NCBI GenBank assembly: GCA_001910725.1 | Contig: MJGA01000006.1 | Span: 558,001 to 622,000 of the forward strand | Reading direction: 5' to 3' | Length of the DNA: 64,000 nucleotides | DNA from: Phanerodontia chrysosporium | Taxonomy: Eukaryota; Basidiomycota; Agaricomycetes; Polyporales; Phanerochaetaceae | Shown: positions 11,976 through 21,288 of the stretch, one piece after another | How the letters are laid out: the number at the start of each line of letters is the position of its first letter | How positions within the stretch are numbered: the first letter of the stretch is position 1 | The notes under the pieces: generated by a model | The model's input: only the letters and a program-made list of their open reading frames with translations | What the model was told of the DNA's origin: nothing | The model's database searches: none | Made by a program: the position numbers and the translations under genes

Positions 11976-12646
11976 TCAATGCTGCCTGGCATACCTCAAT
12001 CTGCGGCGGCGCGAGGCATGTCTACTGACATCGCAGCACGCAACGACACTATGATTATCGTTGTTGCAACCGGTGTCGGACGTGCTGTGGCAGCTCCAGG
12101 TGTTTCCATTCGTATCCGTCGCCGTCGTCGGGCTGAAGTCACCCGTCAGCTATTACGTCCGCAGATGGTACAATGAAGGGACGACCCACATGCCGGAGCT
12201 GTCGCATTGGACGGACGCCTTGCCGTCGTAGGCGCCGCACATCGTGCTCCCGCCAAAAAGGGCCTGGACGGGGATGGAGCCCTGGTGCGACGGCTGTGCG
12301 AAGATGTCGCAGTTATTGTCCATCATAAAACCTTGCTGTACTTTTATGGCTGCAGGCAGATACTAAGCGTGACCATGCGCAAAACTCGATTTGCGACTCG
12401 TCACTCACGTCCCCCTGGACCGGCAAGAGTCGTCTACAGCGCGTTAGCATCATGGCTGCACGGTGGGGCATCAAGGTAAGCTCACTGTTGTCTTGCCTAT
12501 CGCTGCGAAGCGTCAGAGTCAAGCACGGTGGGAGCGGCTAGCGTGAAAGCGTAGAGCATACCTATTTGACCTGGAGAGCACACTGTTGCGAGACAGCAGG
12601 GCAGCAAGGCAAGAACTAAGACACAGTAATAGCGAGAGGGGGGCAT
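11976..12646 (-). CDS. Small secreted Cys-rich protein, copy 1 of a tandem pair
   Basis: The first exon encodes a clear signal peptide (MPPSRYYCVLVLALLPCCLA, ATG at 12646). A tiny second exon (AIGKTT) follows, then a less certain third exon, then a core exon with GFMMDNNCDIFAQPSHQG and AYDGKASVQCDSSG. After a GT-AG intron the last exon reads NTWSCHSTSDTGCNND, HSVVACCDV and a short basic tail ending at a TGA at 11976. The mature protein should be about 110-130 residues with about seven or more Cys. Every recognisable exon has a counterpart in the copy at 13.1-13.9 kb with introns at matching places, so the gene structure supports itself. Family not certain. A glycan-binding or effector-like secreted protein is a reasonable guess: the size and Cys-rich secreted form recall mushroom lectins such as the Y3 type, but this was not testable here. 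Confidence 0.6.
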
Positions 12647-13087
12647 GTTGAGATTAGACGACAGCAGTGGTACCAGCCCACTCGTTGGAATAAGTTTTCA
12701 GCAGGTGAGAAGGAGGGCCGGCCTATTAAGCATGTGTTCAATTCCTATCGTTATATACCCGATATCGAGTGAGAATAAGGTCGCTAAGCCAACCAGTAGC
12801 GACTCGAGAACGAGCGTGGTAGTGTTGTCGTGGGTGCGATAGCGTGGGTCGTTGGGAGTTTGCGCACATCGACGCTCAGGGTGATGGAAGAGGCTAGGGA
12901 TCATGATCTCTTCGGGATGTCATCTCGGCGGACCTTTAGACGCAGAACCTGTGACGGATGACGATGTTACACACATCATGCGGCTGTTCCCTCCCAACTT
13001 CCCACGGAATCCCACCCGAGCGGAAATCTGTGTCTAAACGAATGTCATAGTATCCATTAGATGGGCCAATGGGAACGTAAATAGGTC
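12647..13087. other. Spacer between the tandem secreted-protein genes
   Basis: About 440 bp acting as promoter of copy 1. Minus-strand ORFs here are short, with no recognisable exon. Confidence 0.4.
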
Positions 13088-13858
13088 TCAGAAGGCTGGC
13101 CATGACCAACGCTTCTTGGATGCGTGCGCCGTGATATCGCAGCACGCCACAATGGTATGGTTATTCCCGTTACAACCGGAGTCGGTAGTGGAATGGCAGC
13201 TCCACTTGTTGCCGTCTGTGTCCGTCGCCGCTGTTGGGCTACCGTTTCTCAGCCAAGCAATCCACCAATAACACGGTGTATACGCACTTTCCTGAGCTGT
13301 CGCATTGCACAGACGCCTTGCCTCCGTACGAGCCGCAAATGCGGTCGCCTCCGCCGCCTTGTATGAATGCCTGCACTGACATTCCTACGCCAAGACCCAT
13401 ATTTGTAGCGAATATGTCGCAGTTGTTGTCCATCATAAAGCCCATTGAGGCTGTAGAGAGCGCTGTTTGCCGGATGAGCCGCTAGTGATACAAAGAGCTG
13501 TTTCTGCTTGCCTTTCCCCGATAAATCGTTGATCTGGATCTGCAGCATAGAACGACACGTCAATCAGACAACGACACGGAGTAGGATTCAGATATACGCA
13601 CCGACGCTTTCCCGATAGCTGCAAAAGTTAGTAATCAGTGACTAAACAAGTGGTGATTGAAGGGCAGGGCCCCACCGATTTCTCCCTGTGAACACACTCT
13701 TCCAAGACTAGGAGGAAGCATGGCCAAGTAAAGCAGAGTCGAGATGTACTGATAAAGCATATGGTAAAGAACTGGTGATAACGGCGTACGACCTTGAACA
13801 AAAGGAAGGTGACTGTCAAAGAAGCTGCGAGAAGGTTGAGAATGAGGGACTGGCTCAT
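13088..13858 (-). CDS. Small secreted Cys-rich protein, copy 2 of a tandem pair
   Basis: The signal peptide exon reads MSQSLILNLLAASLTVTFLL (ATG at 13858). A tiny exon AIGKAS parallels AIGKTT in copy 1. The core exon has GFMMDNNCDIFATNMGLG, then SVQAF, ICGSYGGKASVQCDSSG, and after an intron NKWSCHSTTDSGCNGN, HTIVACCDI and the tail KKRWSWPAF before the stop at 13088. Over the last exon about two thirds of residues match copy 1, so this is a tandem duplication with clear divergence. The signal sequences of the two copies differ much more than the cores, and each copy has its own loop between CDIFA and the next Cys. The exon between AIGKAS and the core is uncertain. Extracellular role inferred; ligand unknown. 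Confidence 0.6.
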
Positions 13859-14884
13859 CTAGCTCAGCAAGCAACAGAGTATATATATCAGTCAATGGAA
13901 CCCCGCCTTGTATCACCCGCAATTGAGGTTTATAGTCGATGTCAGAGGATATGTTCCCTGCGTCCGCATGGTCACCGTTCGCGGACGTCTTGCGAGCCTG
14001 ACATGAGTACTTGTCATAGGGATGCGCCTGGGTCTTCACTAGAGATGGATGTCCTCGGAGGTGGTTACTATCATGATGCCTGACACGCCGCCAACTCGCG
14101 ACGCTGTGTCGACATTATCTGCACCAGCCAGACTGACTGGCGGTCTGTTTCATCATTCCCGGCATCATCGCAAGAGGTCCGCACGACCGCTTACATTGAC
14201 AGGTTATAGTCAAGTGACGTCTTCATCCAGGATCTCAGGAAGGCATATAGCCCTGCTACTCATCGTCAGAAGATGATTCGATCTCACTGGCCGCAGTGCC
14301 AGGCAGCCCACTCACTCGTGAACATTCGGAGCGCAATTTCTCTCGCAATTTTTTCACCCATCTACAGTACTAAGCTCGATGTCGCAATTTTCTGTTACTG
14401 TCCAACGTGTTAGATTGCATTGTCTCGCAGTGCGAGATGACGAGCAGAGCATGGTTGAAGAAGAACGCCACGAAGAGCCTGCAATACTACATGCTTACGT
14501 AATCTGCAGCCTCCGCAATTGCCGAGCGCGAATGGCATGCTCGACCTTTGCTCGACCTCGTCTAAGTAAGTCTGCCTCCATCGTTGACCGAGATATCTCG
14601 ACCGACGCGCCAGTGCTAGTCTCGTGTTCAACCAGTTTCTCCGCATGTCGATGATGTCCCTGCTCCCCCGAACTCCTTCGGCCATGCCCCGAGTCCGATA
14701 GCGGACCCGCCCGCCGCGCAACCTGGATATCCGTCATGACAGCACTCAATTGCTGAGGTTTGCACTTGTTAATTCGCAGCGCTCGGGACGTCTCATTCCG
14801 GCTCGCTTTCCTCCCTATGCCGCGCCTTAAGAACCGGCTCGTCGCAGGCTGAGTTCCTGCCTTCCCCATCCCGGCAAATACGCC
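13859..14884. other. Intergenic, about 1 kb
   Basis: No supported gene. Several 60-140 codon ORFs overlap on both strands without motifs, signal peptides or plausible splice chains. The last about 300 bp serve as promoter for the dehydrogenase gene. Confidence 0.4.
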
Positions 14885-16146
14885 ATGTCTACCAAGCAGA
14901 AGAGTCTCTTCCTCTCGCAGCCGCAAGGCGATTTTGCCGTCCGTGACGCAGATATCCCTGTGCCGTCAGCTGGAGAACTGCTAGTCCGGATCGAGGCCGC
15001 CGGCCTCAACCCTATCGACTGGATGATTTATGTCCTGGGCGACGCCGCCGCACCCGTGGAATACCCTGCCGTTCTAGGCAGCGATGGTGCTGGGGTCGTG
15101 GAGCAAGTGGGCGAGGGTGTAGCGGACTTCGTTGTTGGAGATCGCGTGTACGTTTTCCTTGTAAGCTAACTGGCCCGATGCTGAGCTGCCAGGCAGTCTT
15201 TTCCAGAGCCCGTATGACAGACAGCATGCCACCTTCCAGCAGTACTGCATTGTTACTGCTTCCCTGGCCGCTAAAGTAAGCTCTTAGCACAGTGTAACCC
15301 AACTCGAGTGAACGTGGCGTCGCAGATTCCATCGAACTTGTCCTTCGAGCAAGCTGCAACCGTTCCGCTTGGAAGTTTCACGGCTGCCGCGTGCCTCTAC
15401 AACCCCAAGCAGCCTGTCGGTGGGGGCGCAGGTCTGCTGGCGCCCTGGCAGGAAGGCGGTCGCAATAAGTATACGGGGCAACCGATCGTCGTCATTGGCG
15501 GTGCATCCTGTGTCGGACAATACGGTGCGCAGCCCCTCATCCCGACTTCAAGGCACACCAGCATGCTGACTTCTGACTCAGCCATCCAGTTTGCTAGACT
15601 TTCGGGTTTCTCGCCGATCATCGCAACAGCCTCGCCGCGCAATGAAGACTACGTGCGGTTTGCGGGGGCGACGCATTTCGTCGACCGGAACGCGCCGCTC
15701 CGCGAGGCCGTCTTGCAGATTCTCGGTGCCCCTCCGAAGGTCGTGTTCGATGCCATTGGCACCGCTGCGACACAGCTCACTGGCTACGAGCTTGTCGCTT
15801 CCGGAGGCCAGCTGATCGACAGTCTCCCCTGCGTACTCGACCCGAGCAAGCTGCAGAATGACAAGGAATATGTATTCCTTAGTGCGGGCTCTTACTACCC
15901 GCACGCTCGGGAGCTTGGAATAAGTATGTTTAGCAATATCTCCGCCCTGTTAGAATCAGAGGACATCAAGGTGTGTGCTCACCGCAATTTTAGCGTACAT
16001 GATATTCACCGATGCACCGGAATATAGCCCAACAAACTTGAAGTCCTCTCCGGGGGCTGGATGGCGTTGCTGCTGGGCTGATGAGGCTGAAGAACGGCGA
16101 AGTCAGTGGCAAGAAGCTCGTAGCGCGACCTCATGATACCAAGTGA
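14885..16146 (+). CDS. Zinc-type alcohol dehydrogenase / enoyl reductase (MDR superfamily); apparent frameshift near the C-terminus
   Basis: NAD(P)H-dependent oxidoreductase of the quinone-oxidoreductase/trans-enoyl-reductase branch. The GroES-like part reads PQGDFAVRDADIPVPSAGEL, AAGLNPIDW and YPAVLGSDGAGVV. The nucleotide-binding part has VIGGASCVGQY, a diverged form of the usual GxxxxVG motif, then AIQFARLSGFSPIIATAS and DAIGTAATQ. Four introns; no structural-zinc Cys cluster seen, as expected for this branch. The last exon starts PNKLEVLSGG and then hits a stop at 16079-16081 in the direct frame. In the next frame the expected ending continues: DGVAAGLMRLKNGEVSGKKL, then VARPHDT, to a TGA at 16144. 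The break sits at a run of five G (16052-16056) and fits loss of one base. Substrate unknown. A plain truncated reading would remove about 28 residues. Confidence 0.85.
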
Positions 16147-16908
16147 CCGTGTAGTATAATTGACGATCTAGTTTCAGGTAATTGCTGTCGTCGGCTGTAC
16201 GCACGCTTGAGCCACCTCGAAATCAAGGGACAATCTTCCGTAAGCACCGTCTGCTGTGCTCTACGGAGATAGTCTTGCGAAGGCCGACCACAATTGAGCT
16301 TCGGGCCTAGGCTCTAGCTTTCTGAGTGCTCTTGGAATCTTGTAACTGGCATCATCTTACATGCAGCTCTTCGTCGTGGATGTCAGTGGAAGAGTGTCGG
16401 TACGATACGTCCTGCCTGTCACACGTATTCAAGCATTCGACAGCTACCCTCTGCACAACTTCTCCAGTTCGTCCACCGCCCTCGAGATGTTATCATCTTT
16501 GTTGGAGCGCGGCCAAAGCGCTGTCCTCCGCCCGAGCCTATTGCCATGCCTCGGAACTTAGGCTCGGGCGCCTGCGCGTTCGATCGTCCACTGGCAAGCC
16601 AAAGGGAACAAAAAGCGCTGCTCTTATTTAGCTGAGCACAGCCAGCGGAGAAATGGGTTGTTTTTCTCGCAACTCCGTAGCCTCTCGACGGCATGCAGAG
16701 TTAGGTGAAAGTATGTCTTTCGTCTGCTGCCACACGACGTGCGCAACAGGAGTGGCTGAGATTTCTTTGTTCGCAGGACCAGTATATACCCCTCGCCCAC
16801 CTCTGCGACGCCTCCACACTCGTTTGACCCTAACAGCTGTTGATCAGCTGCTGCCTAATCATCGTCTCGCACTGTAATTTTGCCCGTGCCCGGCACACGT
16901 CGTTCGCT
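16147..16908. other. Intergenic, promoter of the zinc-finger gene
   Basis: No supported gene. A tatatacc AT element at about 16791-16798 is a possible TATA box about 115 bp before the next start codon. Confidence 0.4.
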
Positions 16909-18173
16909 ATGTATACATTGGACCGCCTGGAGCAGTACCCACCAATTTGGACTGTCGTCGATGACTATCTGCTGTTTGCTCAGGTGCGTGATGATGTCAA
17001 GTCGCATTTTCTTTTTATTGATATCAGTGCAGGCGGAAGTCAGCAGGGAAAGAAAGTTCGCCAGGATGCTGGACTACCTCGACATGATTGTCAAAGTCCC
17101 GGTTCCATTTTCTGCGCGCTTTGGACAACACGAGGTGAGCCGTCCTTTTGGTACCCGAGGTGGCGCCTGGTACGACCACGCAATAGCCAGTCGCCGAGCC
17201 CTCCGCGCTGTTTTGGTCACAAGCGAGCCCGCCCATCGTCACCGCGCCGTGCACCACTCCCGTGGAGGGCATGCGCACGTCGCCATCGTTCAGCTCCCTC
17301 ACGTACGGCATCGACCCTTCTGAGTTCAAGCCGTTCACGCCGCCGACATGTCCCGTGCCGTTCGGCTCTCCCTTCACCGCTGCGAGTGACCTCGACTCTG
17401 ACACGGGCTCCACGTTTTTCGGCAGCCCGTGTGACTCAGGCTACGAGTCAGACGTGTCCGCCCAGCCCGAGACCCGCGCTAGTGACGCCTTCAGCCGCCC
17501 TCCCATGGTCTCCTCTTCGCCATCTCCGGTGGCACATCGTTGTACGCCGGTCGCCTCCTCGTGCGTGCGGCTGTCGCGTCTAGATGGCGGAGTGCAGCCG
17601 CCGCTCTCGGCCAAGGCATTGGGGAAGCGGCGAGCAGTCCCAGATGAAGATGAGGTACGCATCGTGAACCATGGAACTTCGTTGGACTCACAGAATCTGA
17701 AGCACCTGCCGAGGAAACGTGTTCGCTCAGACGACAGCGACGGTTATTGTTTCTCAGACGAAGAAGATACCCTTCGCAGCCGGAACAGAGATACGCGTAT
17801 CCCACACGCCCGCCATCGCGTCACGACCGCAGGCAGCGCGCCGAGAGAGAAACGTTATCGGTGTATCTACAGAAAGTGCAACGACGGCCGCCCTGGCTTC
17901 TGCACTGTGCGGGATCGTGACCGCCACATGGACAAGCACGCGCCTGGCCGCTTCCTTTGCCCGAACCCCGCCTGTGAGAGGCGTTTCCATCGGCTCGACG
18001 CGCTTCAGCGACATTGCGAGTCGGTTACGTTGGACTGCAAGGATTTCAAGCATTTTATTGACACACGGAAGGATGAAGAAGGAAAGGAGAAGGAGCGGTT
18101 CTGTTATACCTGCCCTTTGGAGGAGCTCATTAAGCCTGGTCCGAGCGACCCACTGTACCGGCGCTGGGTATGA
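16909..18173 (+). CDS. C2H2 zinc-finger protein, putative transcription factor
   Basis: Three exons at the N-terminus are joined in phase: MYTLDRLEQYPPIWTVVDDY, then AEVSRERKFARMLDYLD, then PVAEPSALFWSQASPPIV. The middle is long, Ser/Pro-rich and acidic, probably disordered, with basic patches such as KALGKRRAV and PRKRVRS that could serve nuclear import. Near the C-terminus are two adjacent Cys/His fingers: one beginning YRCIYRKC with His in DRHMDKH, and one with FLCPNPACERRFHRLDALQ and RHC. A Cys-containing tail (FCYTCPLEELI) follows. About 390 residues. Finger spacing is a little irregular (long loop in the first), which is common in Agaricomycete C2H2 proteins. Targets unknown. Confidence 0.75.
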
Positions 18174-18541
18174 TTCACCCTCGTTCGTTAGCCTTATGTT
18201 CTTCGCCTGTGCCTTTTCTTCAGCCCTACCATTCGTGTTGCCATGACACTTACGACAGGACTATGCTTCGTATGTACATGTATTGATACCCATGGATAGC
18301 TTTACTTTGCATAATACCCTCCTAGTAGCATATGTTTTCGCTCTGGACTAGTAGATGTACCACAGGACCTGCTATATATGTACGGGTGCTTTGCGGATCG
18401 GACACCGGCTCCGGGGCGCGATGACGACTCTACGCGCGATGTTCCTGGGAATTTAGACTTGGTCAGCTCCCAGAATCCCATGTGCACAAATGCCTCATCG
18501 TGTGCCGCTCTTTCCACGACGTCCACAACGCCCCCGCTGCG
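18174..18541. other. Intergenic, promoter of the Cu/Zn SOD gene
   Basis: No gene seen. A tatatatgtac AT element at about 18372-18381 may be the TATA region. Confidence 0.35.
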
Positions 18542-19381
18542 ATGGACACGTACAACACAAAGCCCAAGTCGCAAAACAAGACGATCTTCACCGTCTTTGG
18601 TGTGCTCGCGGGCGCCATCGGGCTCTGGTTGCTCATGAGCCCTGCAGCACCACCTCCGGCCCCCGTGGTGACTAAGGTACGACGCACGTTCCTTCTTTTT
18701 GCAGTCGCTGACCGGTGTCTGCAGGCTGTCGTCGTGCTGCACGGCGACTCCAACGTCGGCGGCACCGTGACTTTCACGCAGACGACGCCGCAGAGCCCTG
18801 TGTCGGTCACGGGCAGCCTCGAGAATCTCGACCCATCCGCGAAGCGGGGATTCCACATCCAGTACGTGCGCCCCATTCTCACAGACTCGATATGCCCATT
18901 TCATCGTGCCGCAGCGTCTCAGGCGACCTCTCCGGCGGGTGTCTCTCTGCCGGCGCGCACTTCAACCCCTTCAATAAGAACCATGGCGCGCCCGGCGACA
19001 AGGACAGGCATGTCGGCGACCTTGGTAACATCGAAAGCGACGCGAACGGCATAGCGAAATTTACCTTCGAGGACAAGCTCATTTCGCTGAATGGCCCGCT
19101 CAGCATTGTAGGGTGAGCGACTCCGATCGCTTGGTACTTTCTCGCTTCTAATTGTCTTCCAGGCGTAGCGTTGTTCTCCATGCGGTGAGTATGTTGCATA
19201 TAACAATTTTTCAAGTCTCATATTGTCTGCTCAGGGAACTGACGACCTTGGGCGTGGCGACAACGAGGAGTCGCTGAAGACCGGCAATGCTGGTGCCCGA
19301 GCAGCGTGCGGCGTAATTGGTATGTGACCCTAACTACCGAAGGCATCCTCTGATAATATTCCCTTAGGCGTGGCTGCTTAG
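18542..19381 (+). CDS. Cu/Zn superoxide dismutase with an N-terminal membrane anchor
   Basis: Dismutates superoxide. The SOD domain shows the full ligand set: GFHIH (two Cu ligands, with splicing restoring H-V-SGDLSGG), AHFNP and [17 protein letters not shown] (bridging and Zn His/Asp), VVLHAG (last Cu His), the active-site Arg in the ARAACGVIG region, and the disulfide Cys pair (GGC and AAC). The protein starts [20 protein letters not shown], leading into a hydrophobic stretch ([12 protein letters not shown]) and a Pro/Ala linker, so it is probably a type II membrane-anchored SOD facing the secretory lumen or cell surface rather than the soluble cytosolic SOD1. Five or so introns, including a very short last exon (VAA). 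No frame break. Confidence 0.9.
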
Positions 19382-19480
19382 TTCAGAGCCCTTTCCAGAG
19401 TGATCAACGTAATAAAGTATATTTTTGAGACTCGAGATTTTGATGTGGAGGCGGACAAGTACTCCGATATATGCGGACGA

Positions 19481-20887
19481 TTACAGGCACTGCGGAGCGT
19501 GAACAAGACGTACACAGAAACTGTGAATAGATCACAAACCTGGTAGTAGTAGGGCGGAGAGATAGCTTTGCAAGTGAAAGGCGACGCGCAGGTGGTGGGC
19601 CCAGTGTAGCCGGTTCCTGTGATTTGTCATCAGTATGCATCTTGGTTAATTCACCGTAGGTACGCACCGCCACACTGTCCGTACTGGCTCTGCTGTGGGC
19701 CAGGTGCTGGCGAGGAAGAGCTGACAACAGTCGAGGTACTCGAGTGCGAGGAGACCGAGGTCGGGCCAGTTGTGGTGGTGGGCGGCGGCGGCGGAGGTGC
19801 ACTCACGCTGCCGTTGCCGATGGCGGTGGTGATGGGGCCAGACTCGATGTAGACACCAGAGACATAGTAGTCCTCCTGGCCGGGTCCGTTGACAATGCGC
19901 AGGATACCAACGTGGAAGTCCTCAGAGTTGGTCGAAGGTGAACCAGCAACGTTCTGAACGACCTTGGTCAGGGGCGCCGAGCCGGTGGAGGCCCAGAGGC
20001 CGACGGTGCCGGCGCTGAACTGTATTAACTGTTAGCATAGTTCCGACCGGAAACGAAAGCCTTACTCACGTCGATGTCGTATGCGAAGTTGAACCAGGTA
20101 CCCGCGGTGAAGGGAGCACTCCAGAGAGTGTTCGAGCCTACCATCCACTGCAAGTCCGAGGGGTTCGGGCCGACACCGTATTTGAGCTAATGACAAGAAG
20201 TTAGGTGATACGTAGTACGACTAGTGAGGATAAACGTGCCTGAGTGAAGTGCGACTCAAAGAAGAAGATTTGGTGCTCCAAAGTCGGCTAGCAGAAGTCA
20301 CGTTTGTGAGTTAGACTTTAGAACGAACTAGGTCATCCACTTACGTCTGGTGGGTTAACTCCGTTCTGCATGATGGAGAAGTGGTAGAACAGGTTGCCAG
20401 TGCCGAGGTTCTGGTTCGTTTGTGGGATGAGCTCCACTCTGCATCTTGGGATCAGCATTGGCTAAGATTACAACGCTTTCTCAACGAACCTTTCCATCTG
20501 CGAGTTCCACGTCGCAGTAGAGTCGATGGTCATACGAAGACCGTTGACTTCAGAGGTATCAGCGGGGTTCTTGAAGCTTGGGTCAAGGGCGAGGTAGTGG
20601 CTCGTCGGCTGGCTGCCGTGGATATACTAATAGGTGCAGTCAGTAAACCAATATTTGGTTAAAACGTGAACTGCATACCCATTGGTAAGCTCCGACTTCG
20701 TTCGACCATGACCCTGTGAGGCAATGCGTTAAGTCAACCCTGCATGCCTTCCCGCCATGACCAACTCACAATTATCGAAGGTGCTGACGGTGGGGTAGTT
20801 GTTGAACGAGCCGTTCCAGATCACTGTGCCTGCCTTCGTGCCGGCGATGAGGCCGAGAGCAGATACGATGCTAGCCAAGTACTTCAT
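19481..20887 (-). CDS. GH131 beta-glucanase with C-terminal CBM1
   Basis: Secreted glycoside hydrolase family 131 enzyme. Members cleave beta-1,3-, beta-1,6- and beta-1,4-glucans and take part in plant cell-wall breakdown. The signal peptide is MKYLASIVSALGLIAGTKA, then GTVIWNGSFNNYPTVSTFDN. The catalytic core contains TWNSQMERTELIPQT, LFYHFSIMQNGVNPP, TLEHQIFFFESHFTQLKYG and FNFAYDIDFSAGTVGLW. A Ser/Thr/Pro linker leads to a type 1 cellulose-binding module: SQYGQCGG, GYTGPTTCASPFTC and YYYQCL at the very end, with the last two codons in their own exon (cgcag|tgcctgtaa). About seven introns. CBM1 directs the enzyme to crystalline cellulose. No frame break. Confidence 0.9.
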
Positions 20888-21288
20888 ACTGCCTTCACTT
20901 GCGCCAAGGGTAGGTGACCAGCATGCTGTCGCAGTGTACTATAAGTACTGCCGCGTCCGAACCTCGGGACAGAGAAATGTCGACATCCGCCTTGATGCAC
21001 GAAGCGAGAATAGGCCGTCTTCTATTGGATAATTATCGGCTGTAGGTTATGTAGGCGAATTATCCGCGGAGTGATCACGCTTGCTCACGACGCCCGACAA
21101 TGCTGGCGCACAAGAGACGGGTTCGGAAGAATGTAGGATATTTCGAAGGCATCTAGTTTTGACGAGTTGCGCGGAGCATGATCGCTTGCTTCCGAGAATT
21201 AGTGGTTCTAGTAATACAAATAAGTTACCTAACGGCAGTGCATCCAACATTAGTGTATATACGCATCGTCATGAGACATTATGGCGTC
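20888..21288. other. Intergenic, GH131 promoter and CSC1 3' region
   Basis: No gene supported. On the minus strand the GH131 promoter has a tactTATAgt element at about 20938-20945, roughly 50 bp upstream of its ATG. Confidence 0.35.
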
